The translations under genes were made by a program, and so were the position numbers. Under the pieces are notes generated by a model. It worked only from the letters and a program-made list of their open reading frames with translations, did no database searches and was not told the origin of the DNA. A stretch of 64,000 nt of DNA from an uncultured Lachnospiraceae bacterium (GTDB lineage: Bacteria > Bacillota > Clostridia > Lachnospirales > Lachnospiraceae): contig CAJUNP010000014.1 in assembly GCA_910587935.1 (NCBI GenBank), forward strand, positions 5,581-69,580, read 5' to 3'. Positions 26,774-35,461 of the stretch are shown here, piece by piece (positions within the stretch are counted from its first letter, which is position 1; every line of letters begins with the position of its first letter).

Positions 26774-27790
26774 ATGAAAAGGACAAAAAGAACAAAAAGA
26801 ACAATTCTCAAAAAGAGCGCCTGCTGTGCCGGTATGTGCCTGCTGTTTGTAACATTGGGGGGATGCGGTTCAAGCGCCAAATTTGACGCCATGGAAACGA
26901 CAAGTCCTTCTATTATGGAGGAGGCTAAAGACAGTTCTGCGGATTTTTCTTATGGGTACTATGAGAACGGCATGACGGACGAAGGAGAATATGCGGAGGA
27001 AGCGCCGGTGGAGCAGGAAGAAGCCACAGGCGCTGAGACGGGCGTTCCCGATACTACCAGAAAATTAATTAAAACGGTGGATATGAATGTGGAGACCCGG
27101 GATTTTGAGGGGCTGATCGGTCTTTTGGAAAAAAAGACCGGGGAACTGGGAGGATACATAGAGAATTCCAACGTCTATAACGGAAGCAGTTACCGGACCT
27201 ATAAGGAAACACGTTATGCGTCTTTGGTTATCCGAATTCCGAAAAATGAACTGGACGGGTTTATTGAGGATGTAAAAGGCGCTTCCAATGTGGTTAACTG
27301 CAACCAGAGCGTACAGGATATAACCCTTACATACGTGGATCTGGAAAGCCACAAAAAAGCTCTTGAAACGGAACAGAATCGTTTGCTGGAGCTTTTGGAG
27401 ATGGCAGGAACGGTGGAGGATATGATTACCGTTGAGAGCAGACTTTCGCAGGTACGCTACGAACTTGAAAGCATGACATCCAGACTGCGCTCCTATGACA
27501 ATCAGATAGATTACAGCACCGTGCACATGGAGATCAGCGAAGTGGAAGAACTGACGCCGGTGAAAGAGGAGACATCATGGGAAAGAATGACCCACGGTTT
27601 TGCCGGCAGTGTAAAGGATGTGGGAAGAGACATCCGTGAATTTTTTATACGTCTGATTATTAACGTGCCTTATATTGTCGTATGGGTTATCATATTAGGC
27701 GCAGGCGCATTCCTTGTGATCGCACTGGCGAGACACAGCATGAAGAAGAAAGTAAAGAAAACACCCGTGGAAAAAGAGACGGAAGAATAA
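26774..27790 (+). CDS. DUF4349 lipoprotein
   Basis: 338 residues. After a very basic start (KRTKRTKRT) there is a lipoprotein signal (LLFVTLGGCG). The DUF4349 domain (about 95-280) begins RKLIKTVDMNVETRDFEGL and contains a coiled-coil stretch (EQNRLLELLEMAGTVEDMITVESRLSQV is its core, about residues 205-232). A C-terminal membrane helix (about 295-318) and a basic tail follow, so the protein may be anchored at both ends. The molecular role is unknown. It lies 15 bases upstream of era and is likely co-transcribed with it. Confidence 0.85.
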   Translation: MKRTKRTKRTILKKSACCAGMCLLFVTLGGCGSSAKFDAMETTSPSIMEEAKDSSADFSYGYYENGMTDEGEYAEEAPVEQEEATGAETGVPDTTRKLIKTVDMNVETRDFEGLIGLLEKKTGELGGYIENSNVYNGSSYRTYKETRYASLVIRIPKNELDGFIEDVKGASNVVNCNQSVQDITLTYVDLESHKKALETEQNRLLELLEMAGTVEDMITVESRLSQVRYELESMTSRLRSYDNQIDYSTVHMEISEVEELTPVKEETSWERMTHGFAGSVKDVGRDIREFFIRLIINVPYIVVWVIILGAGAFLVIALARHSMKKKVKKTPVEKETEE

Positions 27791-27805
27791 GAAAGGGACG
27801 GCTAC

Positions 27806-28708
27806 ATGAACCAGGCATACAAATGCGGGTTTGTCAATTTGATTGGCAGACCGAACGTGGGGAAATCCACATTGATGAACCGGCTGATCGGACAAAAAAT
27901 CGCGATCACGTCAAAGAAACCGCAGACTACAAGAAACAGAATCCAGACGGTCTACACTTCACAGGAAGGACAGATAGTTTTTCTGGATACACCGGGAATT
28001 CACAAATCAAAAAACAAATTGGGCGATTATATGGTTCATGTAGCCGAACGGACCATTTCGGAGGTGGATGTGATTCTATGGCTGGTAGAGCCTACGGATT
28101 ATATCGGGGCAGGTGAAAGACACATCATTGAAACCTTAAAAAAAGCCAGGACGCCGGTTATATTGGTTATCAATAAAATTGATAAAACGACAAAAGAAGA
28201 GTTGCTGCGTTTTATAGACATATACAGAAAAGAACTGGATTTTGCGGAGATCGTTCCGGTTTCCGCATTAAAAGGGGAGAATACCGCAGAATTAATCCGC
28301 TGTATTTTCCAATATCTTCCCTATGGGGAGGCTTTTTATGATGAAGATACCGTTACGGACCAGCCGGTGCGCCAGCTTGTGGCGGAGCTGATCCGGGAAA
28401 AAGCCCTCAGACTTCTGGAGGAAGAAATACCGCATGGGATCGCCGTCAGCGTAGAGCGCATGAAGTACCGCAAAGAGATCGTAGACATAGACGCCACGAT
28501 TATCTGTGAGAGAGATTCCCATAAAGGAATTATAATCGGAAAAGGCGGACAGATGCTGAAAAAAATCGGTACCGCGGCGCGCCGGGACATCGAGAATCTT
28601 GTGGAAATGCAATGCAATCTGCAGCTTTGGGTTAAGGTAAAAAAGGATTGGCGTGACAGTGATTATCTGATGAAAAACTTTGGATATAATCAGAAGGATA
28701 CCGAATAA
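27806..28708 (+). CDS. era: GTPase Era
   Basis: A 300-residue GTPase that binds the 3' end of 16S rRNA and helps 30S assembly. G motifs: GRPNVGKST (G1), DTPGIH (G3), NKID (G4), SALKGEN (G5). The C-terminal KH RNA-binding domain carries GIIIGKGGQMLKKIG. Length and order match Era. The era, YqzL-like, recO, glyQS order downstream is the one seen in many Firmicutes. Confidence 0.97.
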   Translation: MNQAYKCGFVNLIGRPNVGKSTLMNRLIGQKIAITSKKPQTTRNRIQTVYTSQEGQIVFLDTPGIHKSKNKLGDYMVHVAERTISEVDVILWLVEPTDYIGAGERHIIETLKKARTPVILVINKIDKTTKEELLRFIDIYRKELDFAEIVPVSALKGENTAELIRCIFQYLPYGEAFYDEDTVTDQPVRQLVAELIREKALRLLEEEIPHGIAVSVERMKYRKEIVDIDATIICERDSHKGIIIGKGGQMLKKIGTAARRDIENLVEMQCNLQLWVKVKKDWRDSDYLMKNFGYNQKDTE

Positions 28709-28763
28709 AAAAAGGAAGAAAAGCGAACCCTAACAGTATCGAAAATACAAATGGGGGCGCAGG

Positions 28764-28943
28764 ATGAAAGAATCAAATTACTGGAAACAATTTATAAGTA
28801 CGGGAAGCATTAAAGATTACTTAAGCTATCGGTTCGCATGTGCGGAAAGCGAAAAAAGGGATTTGGGAGAGAACTCTTATGCGGGAGTTTGTGATCGTAA
28901 CAGGGATGGTTTTGAAGGCGGAGCCTATCGGGGAATACGATAA
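28764..28943 (+). CDS. YqzL-like small protein
   Basis: A 59-residue protein that falls between era and recO, where B. subtilis has yqzL. It starts M-K-E-S and contains YWKQFISTGSIKDYLSY, which fits the W-x2-F-x2-TG-x-I-x2-YL pattern of the family. The last 21 codons overlap the start of recO by 65 bases in another frame. The ribosome site is a G-rich stretch (GGGGGCGCAGG). Function is unknown in any organism that I know of. Position plus motif makes the call fairly firm despite its size. Confidence 0.75.
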   Translation: MKESNYWKQFISTGSIKDYLSYRFACAESEKRDLGENSYAGVCDRNRDGFEGGAYRGIR

Positions 28944-29529
28944 GCGCGTTGTTATACTGACAGGAGAAAGAGGGAAGATTTCTGCCTTTGCAAAAGGAGC
29001 CAGACGGCCGGGAAGCCGTCTGATGGCAGCAACCAACCCTTTTTCTTTTGGGCAGTTTAAACTGTATGAGGGCAGAAGTTCCTATAATATTTCCGAAGCT
29101 TACATCCGAAATTATTTTGAGGAACTGCGTGAAGATTATGTGGGAGCCTATTACGGATTGTATTTTTTGGAAACAGCAGATTATTATACAAGAGAAAATA
29201 ACGATGAAATTATGATGTTAAAGCTGTTATATCAATCTTTAAAAGCTTTGTTACATAAGAAACTCCCCAATGAACTGGTTCGGTGCGTGTTTGAATTAAA
29301 GGCGGTTGCCGTAAACGGAGAATTTCCGGGAGCGCCCTCGGGAGACAATTTTCAGGATTCCACTCTGTATGCGGTTGATTTTATTGGGAAAGCTCCTATA
29401 GAAAAGCTGTATACGTTTCTGGTATCGGAGGAAGTGCTGGAAGAATTGCAGCATATTGCGGCGGATTTCTGCCGCAGATTTATAGACAGAAAACTGAAAA
29501 GTCTTGAAATATTAGAAAGTCTTTGTTGA
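28879..29529 (+). CDS. recO: DNA repair protein RecO
   Basis: 216 residues. RecO loads RecA with RecF and RecR and anneals single strands. It opens with the OB-fold (VIVTGMVLKAEPIGEYDKRVVILTG is the pattern; residues 4-28) and the typical KGARRPGSRL. The helical C-terminal domain follows. The ATG at 28879 has GGGAGAGAA just upstream; an earlier ATG at 28840 lies in the overlapping small gene. The four zinc cysteines seen in some RecO proteins are absent; only one Cys (RCVFELK) is at that place. Confidence 0.9.
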   Translation: MREFVIVTGMVLKAEPIGEYDKRVVILTGERGKISAFAKGARRPGSRLMAATNPFSFGQFKLYEGRSSYNISEAYIRNYFEELREDYVGAYYGLYFLETADYYTRENNDEIMMLKLLYQSLKALLHKKLPNELVRCVFELKAVAVNGEFPGAPSGDNFQDSTLYAVDFIGKAPIEKLYTFLVSEEVLEELQHIAADFCRRFIDRKLKSLEILESLC

Positions 29530-29554
29530 AAAACCAGTTTAAGTCAGATATAAT
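29526..29554 (+). promoter_or_regulatory. Promoter for the lipoprotein and glyQS genes
   Basis: TTGAAA (29526-29531), 17 bases, TATAAT (29549-29554), overlapping the last codons of recO. Confidence 0.75.
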
Positions 29555-29600
29555 AAAGTCTAGCCGCAAAGCAGGCGGTTTTTATAAGGAGACATACTAT

Positions 29601-30203
29601 ATGCGTAAATTATGGTTGGCATTGCTGACACTTTCCATGCTTTTTTCCATGGCGGGATGCGGACGGGAACAGGCCGCGCCGGTAGCCGGGGTGACGGTCG
29701 AAAAAGACGGAACAATCACTTCCGTGCTTATGGATTCTTTTGAAAAGGAGTTTTATGATCTGGAAGATCTCCGGGATATGATACAGCTGGAAGCTGCCAC
29801 GCACAATCAGGAGAAGGGCGGAGAACGGATCAGACTGGAAAGTCTGGAAATGAACGGAAGCAATTGCGTTGCGGTCATGAAATACCAGTCCTTTGAAGAT
29901 TATGCGGAATATAACGAAGTTCCGTTTTTTTCAGGAACCGTAGAAGAAGCCGAAGACGCGGGCATTAACCTTTCCGTTACGTGGCTGCAGGCAGGAGGCA
30001 ATGCGTCCATGCAATGGAAGGAAATTGAGGCGGCTCAGGATTACCGTCTGGTTGTCTGGTACGGGGACATGCCGACGGCAGTGCCGGGCAAAATCCGTTA
30101 TTATTCCGATAACCTGACGCTGGCGGACGCCAAAAAGGCCAAACCGGCACAGAGTGATACGGCGGAAGGGGAGTCAGGACCTTTTTACGTAATATACAAA
30201 TAA
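29601..30203 (+). CDS. Lipoprotein of unknown function
   Basis: 200 residues. A clear lipoprotein signal peptide (KLWLALLTLSMLFSMAGCG) puts it on the outer face of the membrane. The mature part is acidic and beta-rich; no family was recognised. The ATG at 29601 has ATAAGGAG upstream; the frame is open further up but the extra residues overlap recO and hide the signal peptide. It has its own promoter and may be transcribed with glyQS 21 bases downstream. Confidence 0.85.
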   Translation: MRKLWLALLTLSMLFSMAGCGREQAAPVAGVTVEKDGTITSVLMDSFEKEFYDLEDLRDMIQLEAATHNQEKGGERIRLESLEMNGSNCVAVMKYQSFEDYAEYNEVPFFSGTVEEAEDAGINLSVTWLQAGGNASMQWKEIEAAQDYRLVVWYGDMPTAVPGKIRYYSDNLTLADAKKAKPAQSDTAEGESGPFYVIYK

Positions 30204-30224
30204 ATGAGGAAGAGGAGTTTTCAT

Positions 30225-31613
30225 ATGGAAAAGACAATGGACAAAATTGTTGCGTTAGCAAAGGCAAGAGGATTTGTATATCCCGGTTCCGAGATTTACG
30301 GCGGATTGGCGAACACCTGGGATTACGGGAATCTTGGCGTAGAACTTAAGAATAATGTTAAAAAGGCGTGGTGGCAGAAGTTCATTATGGAGAATCCCTA
30401 TAATGTGGGCGTAGACTGCGCTATTTTAATGAATCCCCAGACCTGGGTTGCCAGCGGACATCTGGGAGGATTTTCCGATCCCCTGATGGACTGCCGGGAG
30501 TGCCATGAGCGTTTCCGCGCGGATAAGATTATTGAAGATTTTGCGGCCGAAAAAGGCATTGCTTTAGACGGAAGCATCGACGGCTGGACCCAGGAGAAAA
30601 TGAAGCGGTTTATAGATGAACACCAGGTTCCCTGTCCTACCTGCGGAAAACATAATTTTACGGATATCCGCCAGTTTAATCTAATGTTTAAGACCTTCCA
30701 GGGAGTTACGGAAGACGCGAAAAATACCGTATATTTAAGACCGGAGACTGCGCAGGGAATTTTCGTTAATTTTAAAAACGTACAGAGAACCTCCCGTAAG
30801 AAGATTCCCTTCGGAATCGGCCAGATCGGGAAATCTTTCAGAAATGAGATTACACCCGGCAACTTTACGTTCCGCACCAGAGAATTTGAGCAGATGGAAC
30901 TGGAATTTTTCTGCGAACCGGATACGGATCTGGAGTGGTTTGCTTACTGGAAGTCCTTCTGTATTAACTGGCTTAAGACACTTGGCATGAAAGAAGAAGA
31001 AATGCGCGTCAGGGACCATGATAAAGAAGAACTGTCGTTTTATTCCAAAGCGACTACGGACATCGAATTTTTATTCCCCTTCGGCTGGGGAGAGCTGTGG
31101 GGAATTGCAGACCGTACCGATTACGATCTGACGCAGCATCAGAATGTTTCCGGCGAAGATTTAAGTTATTTTGACGACGGAAAAAATGAACGATACGTTC
31201 CTTATGTAATTGAACCGTCTCTGGGAGCCGACCGGGTGGTGCTGGCGTTTCTTTGCGCGGCTTATGACGAAGAGGAGATCGGAGAAGGGGACGTTCGTAC
31301 CGTTCTTCATTTCCATCCCGCGCTTGCTCCTGTTAAAATCGGGGTTCTGCCTCTTTCCAAAAAGTTAAACGAAGGGGCGGAGAAGATCTTTACGGAGTTA
31401 TCCAAAAAATATAACTGTGAATTTGACGACAGAGGAAATATCGGAAAAAGATACCGCCGTCAGGATGAGATCGGCACGCCGTTTTGTATTACATATGATT
31501 TTGAATCGGAGAACGACGGCTGCGTAACGGTGCGTTTCCGTGATTCCATGGAGCAGGAGCGTGTGGAAATTGCAAAACTGGACGCATACTTCGCGGATAA
31601 ATTTACTTTTTAA
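30225..31613 (+). CDS. glyQS: Glycine-tRNA ligase, single-chain type
   Basis: A 462-residue class II synthetase that charges tRNA-Gly, of the homodimeric alpha2 type despite the symbol used in many genomes. It shows the family opening ARGFVYPGSEIYGGLANTWDYG, the CPTCGKHNFT insertion, the motif-2 region RPETAQGIFVNF and FRNEITPGNFTFRTREFEQME, and the motif-3 region LGADRV. A C-terminal anticodon-binding domain (PVKIGVLPLSKK) follows. The start at 30225 was chosen for GAGGAAGAGGAG upstream. No T-box leader was seen. Confidence 0.96.
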   Translation: MEKTMDKIVALAKARGFVYPGSEIYGGLANTWDYGNLGVELKNNVKKAWWQKFIMENPYNVGVDCAILMNPQTWVASGHLGGFSDPLMDCRECHERFRADKIIEDFAAEKGIALDGSIDGWTQEKMKRFIDEHQVPCPTCGKHNFTDIRQFNLMFKTFQGVTEDAKNTVYLRPETAQGIFVNFKNVQRTSRKKIPFGIGQIGKSFRNEITPGNFTFRTREFEQMELEFFCEPDTDLEWFAYWKSFCINWLKTLGMKEEEMRVRDHDKEELSFYSKATTDIEFLFPFGWGELWGIADRTDYDLTQHQNVSGEDLSYFDDGKNERYVPYVIEPSLGADRVVLAFLCAAYDEEEIGEGDVRTVLHFHPALAPVKIGVLPLSKKLNEGAEKIFTELSKKYNCEFDDRGNIGKRYRRQDEIGTPFCITYDFESENDGCVTVRFRDSMEQERVEIAKLDAYFADKFTF

Positions 31614-31632
31614 TTGAGCTGGAGGAACTGCC

Positions 31633-34287
31633 ATGAAACCGTATGGTGTGAATGAATTAAGAAAAATGTTTTTGGAATTCTTTGAGAGCAAGGAACATCT
31701 TGCCATGAAGAGTTTTTCGCTGGTGCCCCATAATGATAACAGCCTTTTGCTGATTAACTCCGGTATGGCGCCTTTGAAACCGTATTTTACCGGTCAGGAG
31801 ATTCCGCCCAGAAGAAGGGTGACAACCTGCCAGAAGTGTGTCCGCACCGGCGATATTGAAAATGTGGGCAAGACGGCAAGACATCTGACCTTTTTTGAAA
31901 TGCTCGGCAACTTTTCTTTCGGCGACTATTTTAAGCGGGAGGCGATTGCCTGGAGCTGGGAATTTTTAACGAAAGTTGTGGGGATGGAAGAAGAACGGCT
32001 TTATCCTTCCATTTACTGTGAGGACGAAGAGGCTTTTTCGATCTGGACGAATGAGATCGGCGTTCCGGCGGAAAAAATTACCCGTTTTTACCGGGACGAA
32101 AACGGCAAATGCGATAACTTCTGGGAACATGGCGCGGGTCCCTGCGGTCCCTGTTCCGAAATTTATTATGACAGAGGCGTAAAATACGGCTGCGGGAAGC
32201 CCGACTGCAAGGTGGGCTGTGACTGCGATCGTTTTATGGAAGTGTGGAATAACGTATTTACGCAGTTTGACGGAGACGGTTTCGGCCATTATACGGAATT
32301 GAAACAGAAAAACATTGATACAGGCATGGGACTGGAGCGCCTGGCCGTTGTCGTGCAGGATGTGGATTCCGTATTCGACGTGGATACCATGAAGGCCATC
32401 CGCGACCGGATTTGCGGGCTGGCAGGCGTGGAATATCAGGCGGATGAGGCGAAGGATGTATCCATCCGTTTGATTACGGATCATATACGGTCTTCGACTT
32501 TTATGATCAGCGACGGAATTATGCCGTCCAACGAAGGCAGGGGATACGTATTAAGACGATTGATCCGGCGCGCCGCAAGACATGGAAGACTTCTGGGAAT
32601 TGAGGGCGGATTTCTTGCAAAACTGGCGGAAACGGTAATCAGCGAGTCAAAAGACGGATATCCGGAGCTGGAAGAAAAGAGAGATTTCATTTTAAATGTC
32701 CTGGCTCAGGAAGAAGACAAATTTGACAAGACCATAGACCAGGGACTTACCATCTTAAATGAGATGGAAGAGAAAATGGAAAAGCAGGGAAGCAGGGAGC
32801 TTTCCGGCGAAGATGCGTTTAAGTTGTATGATACGTACGGATTCCCTGCGGATCTGACACAGGAGATTCTGGCAGAAAAAGGATTTGCCTTTGATCAGGC
32901 GGGGTTTGACGCCGCTATGAAACAGCAGCGTGAAAAGGCAAGAAAAGCACGTAAGGCGACGAATTACATGGGAGCCGACGTGACGGTTTACGAATCCATC
33001 GATCCTTCCGTAACTACGGAGTTTGTAGGATATGACAGACTGGAACATACGTCCGTGATTACCGTTCTTACGACCGGGGAAGAGCTGGCGGACGCATTGA
33101 CGGACGGACAGGCCGGTACGGTTTTTGTGGAGGAGACTCCCTTTTATGCCACGATGGGCGGACAGAATGCGGATGTGGGAGTGATTGTCTGCGGTGAGAA
33201 TGAGTTTCGTGTAGAAGATACGGTGAAGCTGTTAGGCGGCAAGGTTGCGCATATCGGTAAGGTAACCAAAGGAATGTTTAAGGTAAAAGATACCGTAACG
33301 TTAAAGGTAGATGCGAAAAAGCGTCTTGCCACCTGTAAGAATCACAGTGCAACCCACCTTCTGCAAAAAGCGTTAAGGACCGTGCTGGGCACCCATGTGG
33401 AGCAGGCGGGTTCCTATGTGGACGGCGAAAGACTGCGTTTCGATTTCAGTCATTTCACTGCTGTGACGCCAGAAGAGCTGGTACGGGTGGAAAGCCTTGT
33501 AAACGAAAAAATCCAGGAGGCAATTCCTGTTACGACGCAGGTTATGGGTATTGAGGAAGCCAAAAAATCCGGCGCTATGGCGCTGTTCGGGGAAAAGTAC
33601 GGAGAAAATGTCCGCGTTGTTTCCATGGGTGATTTTTCCACGGAACTTTGCGGCGGTACGCATGTGGGCAATACCGGCGCGATCACAACTTTTAAGATCC
33701 TTTCCGAGAGCGGTGTGGCTGCAGGCGTAAGAAGGATTGAAGCGCTGACCGGAAACGGTGTGTTTGCATATTATGAAAAGCTGGAAGAGGAGATCGGGCA
33801 GGTTTCCAGAATTATGAAGACCACGCCGGATTCGCTTACCGAGAAATGTGAACATCTGATGGCGGAACTGAAGGCGCTGCAAAGCGAGAACGAAGCTTTA
33901 AAGAGCAAAGCGGCAAAGGAAGCGCTGGGAGACGTCATGGACCAGGTCGCTTTGGTGAAAGGCGTGAAACTTCTGGCTGCCAGCGTAGACGGTGTGGATA
34001 TGAACGGCCTGCGTGAATTGGGCGACCAGCTGAAAGATAAACTCGGCGAGGGCGTAGTGGTTCTTGCTTCCGGACAGGACGGTAAGGTCAATCTGGTTGC
34101 AATGGCTACGCAAGAAGCCATGAAAAAGGGCGCCCATGCCGGCAATCTGATTAAAGGAATCGCTTCCTTTGTGGGAGGCGGAGGCGGAGGCCGTCCGAAT
34201 ATGGCGCAGGCAGGAGGTAAAAATCCCGCCGGAATACCGGAAGCCATGAAAGAAGCGGCAGCGGTTTTGGAAGGTCAGCTTGTTTGA
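31633..34287 (+). CDS. alaS: Alanine-tRNA ligase
   Basis: 884 residues, full length. An N-terminal class II core (FLEFFESKEHLAMKSFSLVP, NSGMAPLKPYFTG, MLGNFSFGDYFK) charges tRNA-Ala. The editing domain has the zinc ligands H571 and H575 in NHSATHLLQ and C673/H677 in CGGTH. The C-terminal DHHA1/C-Ala domain has the GGGGGGRPNMAQAGG glycine-rich loop. It lies 19 bases after glyQS with GGAGG before the ATG, so the two synthetases form one unit. Confidence 0.97.
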   Translation: MKPYGVNELRKMFLEFFESKEHLAMKSFSLVPHNDNSLLLINSGMAPLKPYFTGQEIPPRRRVTTCQKCVRTGDIENVGKTARHLTFFEMLGNFSFGDYFKREAIAWSWEFLTKVVGMEEERLYPSIYCEDEEAFSIWTNEIGVPAEKITRFYRDENGKCDNFWEHGAGPCGPCSEIYYDRGVKYGCGKPDCKVGCDCDRFMEVWNNVFTQFDGDGFGHYTELKQKNIDTGMGLERLAVVVQDVDSVFDVDTMKAIRDRICGLAGVEYQADEAKDVSIRLITDHIRSSTFMISDGIMPSNEGRGYVLRRLIRRAARHGRLLGIEGGFLAKLAETVISESKDGYPELEEKRDFILNVLAQEEDKFDKTIDQGLTILNEMEEKMEKQGSRELSGEDAFKLYDTYGFPADLTQEILAEKGFAFDQAGFDAAMKQQREKARKARKATNYMGADVTVYESIDPSVTTEFVGYDRLEHTSVITVLTTGEELADALTDGQAGTVFVEETPFYATMGGQNADVGVIVCGENEFRVEDTVKLLGGKVAHIGKVTKGMFKVKDTVTLKVDAKKRLATCKNHSATHLLQKALRTVLGTHVEQAGSYVDGERLRFDFSHFTAVTPEELVRVESLVNEKIQEAIPVTTQVMGIEEAKKSGAMALFGEKYGENVRVVSMGDFSTELCGGTHVGNTGAITTFKILSESGVAAGVRRIEALTGNGVFAYYEKLEEEIGQVSRIMKTTPDSLTEKCEHLMAELKALQSENEALKSKAAKEALGDVMDQVALVKGVKLLAASVDGVDMNGLRELGDQLKDKLGEGVVVLASGQDGKVNLVAMATQEAMKKGAHAGNLIKGIASFVGGGGGGRPNMAQAGGKNPAGIPEAMKEAAAVLEGQLV

Positions 34288-34309
34288 CGGGTTTTTAGAC
34301 CGGATACAT

Positions 34310-34337
34310 CATAATCTTCATGATTATGTGAAATTTT
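34310..34337 (+). terminator. Possible weak terminator after alaS
   Basis: A 7-bp stem (34310-34316 with 34322-34328) followed by a mildly T-rich stretch (AAATTTTG). Confidence 0.4.
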
Positions 34338-34369
34338 GTCAAAAGAAGAAAAAAGTAGATAAAAAACAG

Positions 34370-34397
34370 TTGACGAGCGATAATTTTATGATATAAT
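34370..34397 (+). promoter_or_regulatory. Promoter for rpsU
   Basis: TTGACG (34370-34375), 16 bases, TATAAT (34392-34397). A leader of about 85 bases precedes the gene. Confidence 0.75.
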
Positions 34398-34487
34398 AAT
34401 ACTTGTGCATGCGGTTTTTTACTGCTACGCATAATTAACCCAATCAGTCAAGTTACTTGGAAGGGACTGAAGGGAGGTCAGGTGTAC

Positions 34488-34664
34488 ATGTCAAACGTAA
34501 TCGTAAAAGAGAACGAGACTTTGGATAGCGCTTTACGTCGTTTTAAAAGAAGCTGTGCTAAGGCAGGAATTCAGCAGGAGATTCGTAAGAGAGAGCATTA
34601 CGAAAAGCCAAGCGTAAAACGTAAGAAAAAATCTGAAGCGGCAAGAAAACGTAAATATAACTAA
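34488..34664 (+). CDS. rpsU: 30S ribosomal protein S21
   Basis: A 58-residue, very basic protein of the small ribosomal subunit: MSNVIVKENETLDSALRRFK, then CAKAGI, the KREHYEKPSVKRKKKSEA stretch and a K/R tail, all as in Firmicutes S21. The ATG at 34488 is chosen over the GTG at 34482 because MSN is the family start and GGGAGG lies 10 bases upstream. It is a single gene between its own promoter and terminator. Confidence 0.96.
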   Translation: MSNVIVKENETLDSALRRFKRSCAKAGIQQEIRKREHYEKPSVKRKKKSEAARKRKYN

Positions 34665-34671
34665 ACATAAT

Positions 34672-34703
34672 AAAGTCCTTGGCCAGATGACCGGGGACTT
34701 TTT
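34672..34703 (+). terminator. Intrinsic terminator after rpsU
   Basis: A 10-bp stem (34673-34682 with 34691-34700, two wobbles) and a T run. Confidence 0.85.
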
Positions 34704-34726
34704 ATGATTTATAAGGAGAAACATAT

Positions 34727-35311
34727 ATGTGGACGAAAGAATTTTTCGGAATGGATGTGTATCATATTGTTACGGCCTTTTTTGTCTATAGCGTTCTTGG
34801 ATGGCTGGTGGAATCAATTTATATGTCCTTTTGCAACCGGAAATTAACGAACAGAGGTTTTGCAAAAGGTCCGTTTTGCCCGATTTATGGTTTTGGGGCC
34901 GTGATCGGTTATATTGTTTTGCATCCCTTAAAGGGTAACGTAGTCTTGTTATATTTTACGGGAGCGATTCTTGCCACCGTATTTGAATATCTGGTCGGCC
35001 TTGCCATGAAGAAAATTTTCGGCATTGTCTGGTGGGATTATAACAATAAGCCCTTCAATTATAAAGGGATGATTTGTCTGGAAAGTACGGTTGCATGGGG
35101 ATTTTACGCGATTATTATTGTCTTTTTCCTGCACAAGGCAGTTCTTTCGCTGATTGACAGTCATCAGGTGCTGTTTAATCGGAATCTGATTCTGGTTTTA
35201 TACGGCCTGGTTGCCATCGATTATGTTTTTCAGATTTGCCGTGCGCTTAATATTGATCTTAAGGAAAAGATAGAAGATAAGTACATGGCGATTAAAGCCA
35301 GATGGTATTAA
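34727..35311 (+). CDS. Putative ABC-transporter-type integral membrane protein (CmpB/PF06541-like)
   Basis: A 194-residue protein with about five membrane helices. The pattern FFVYSVLGWLVESIYMS, NRGFAKGPFCPIYGFGA and the WWDYNNKPFNYKGMICL stretch is typical of the family annotated as putative ABC-transporter type IV, whose true role is not known. The ribosome site is AAGGAG. No transporter ATPase is nearby. It sits directly behind the rpsU terminator and may depend on read-through. Confidence 0.85.
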   Translation: MWTKEFFGMDVYHIVTAFFVYSVLGWLVESIYMSFCNRKLTNRGFAKGPFCPIYGFGAVIGYIVLHPLKGNVVLLYFTGAILATVFEYLVGLAMKKIFGIVWWDYNNKPFNYKGMICLESTVAWGFYAIIIVFFLHKAVLSLIDSHQVLFNRNLILVLYGLVAIDYVFQICRALNIDLKEKIEDKYMAIKARWY

Positions 35312-35461
35312 AGGTACGGTCATTTTAAGATATCTTAAAGAAGGGAAAGCAGTCGTGGGAAGCGGTTTCTTACGGCTTCTTTCCCTAAATTATTTAACAT
35401 ATTTATCCCCTTCGCAGTCATACTATAATAATAATAAAAATAGTTGTGGTGAGGGAACGGT

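Noticed and set aside
29555..29600. Short GC-rich hairpin with TTTTTA between a promoter and the lipoprotein gene, as a possible attenuator
   Set aside because: Only about four base pairs can form, too weak to call.
30204..31632. T-box leaders before glyQS or alaS
   Set aside because: The gaps before both genes are about 20 bases and lack any T-box sequence.
35330..35400. Imperfect inverted repeat AAGGGAAAG / CTTTCCCT as a terminator after the PF06541-like gene
   Set aside because: The loop is long and no T-tract follows, so termination is not supported.
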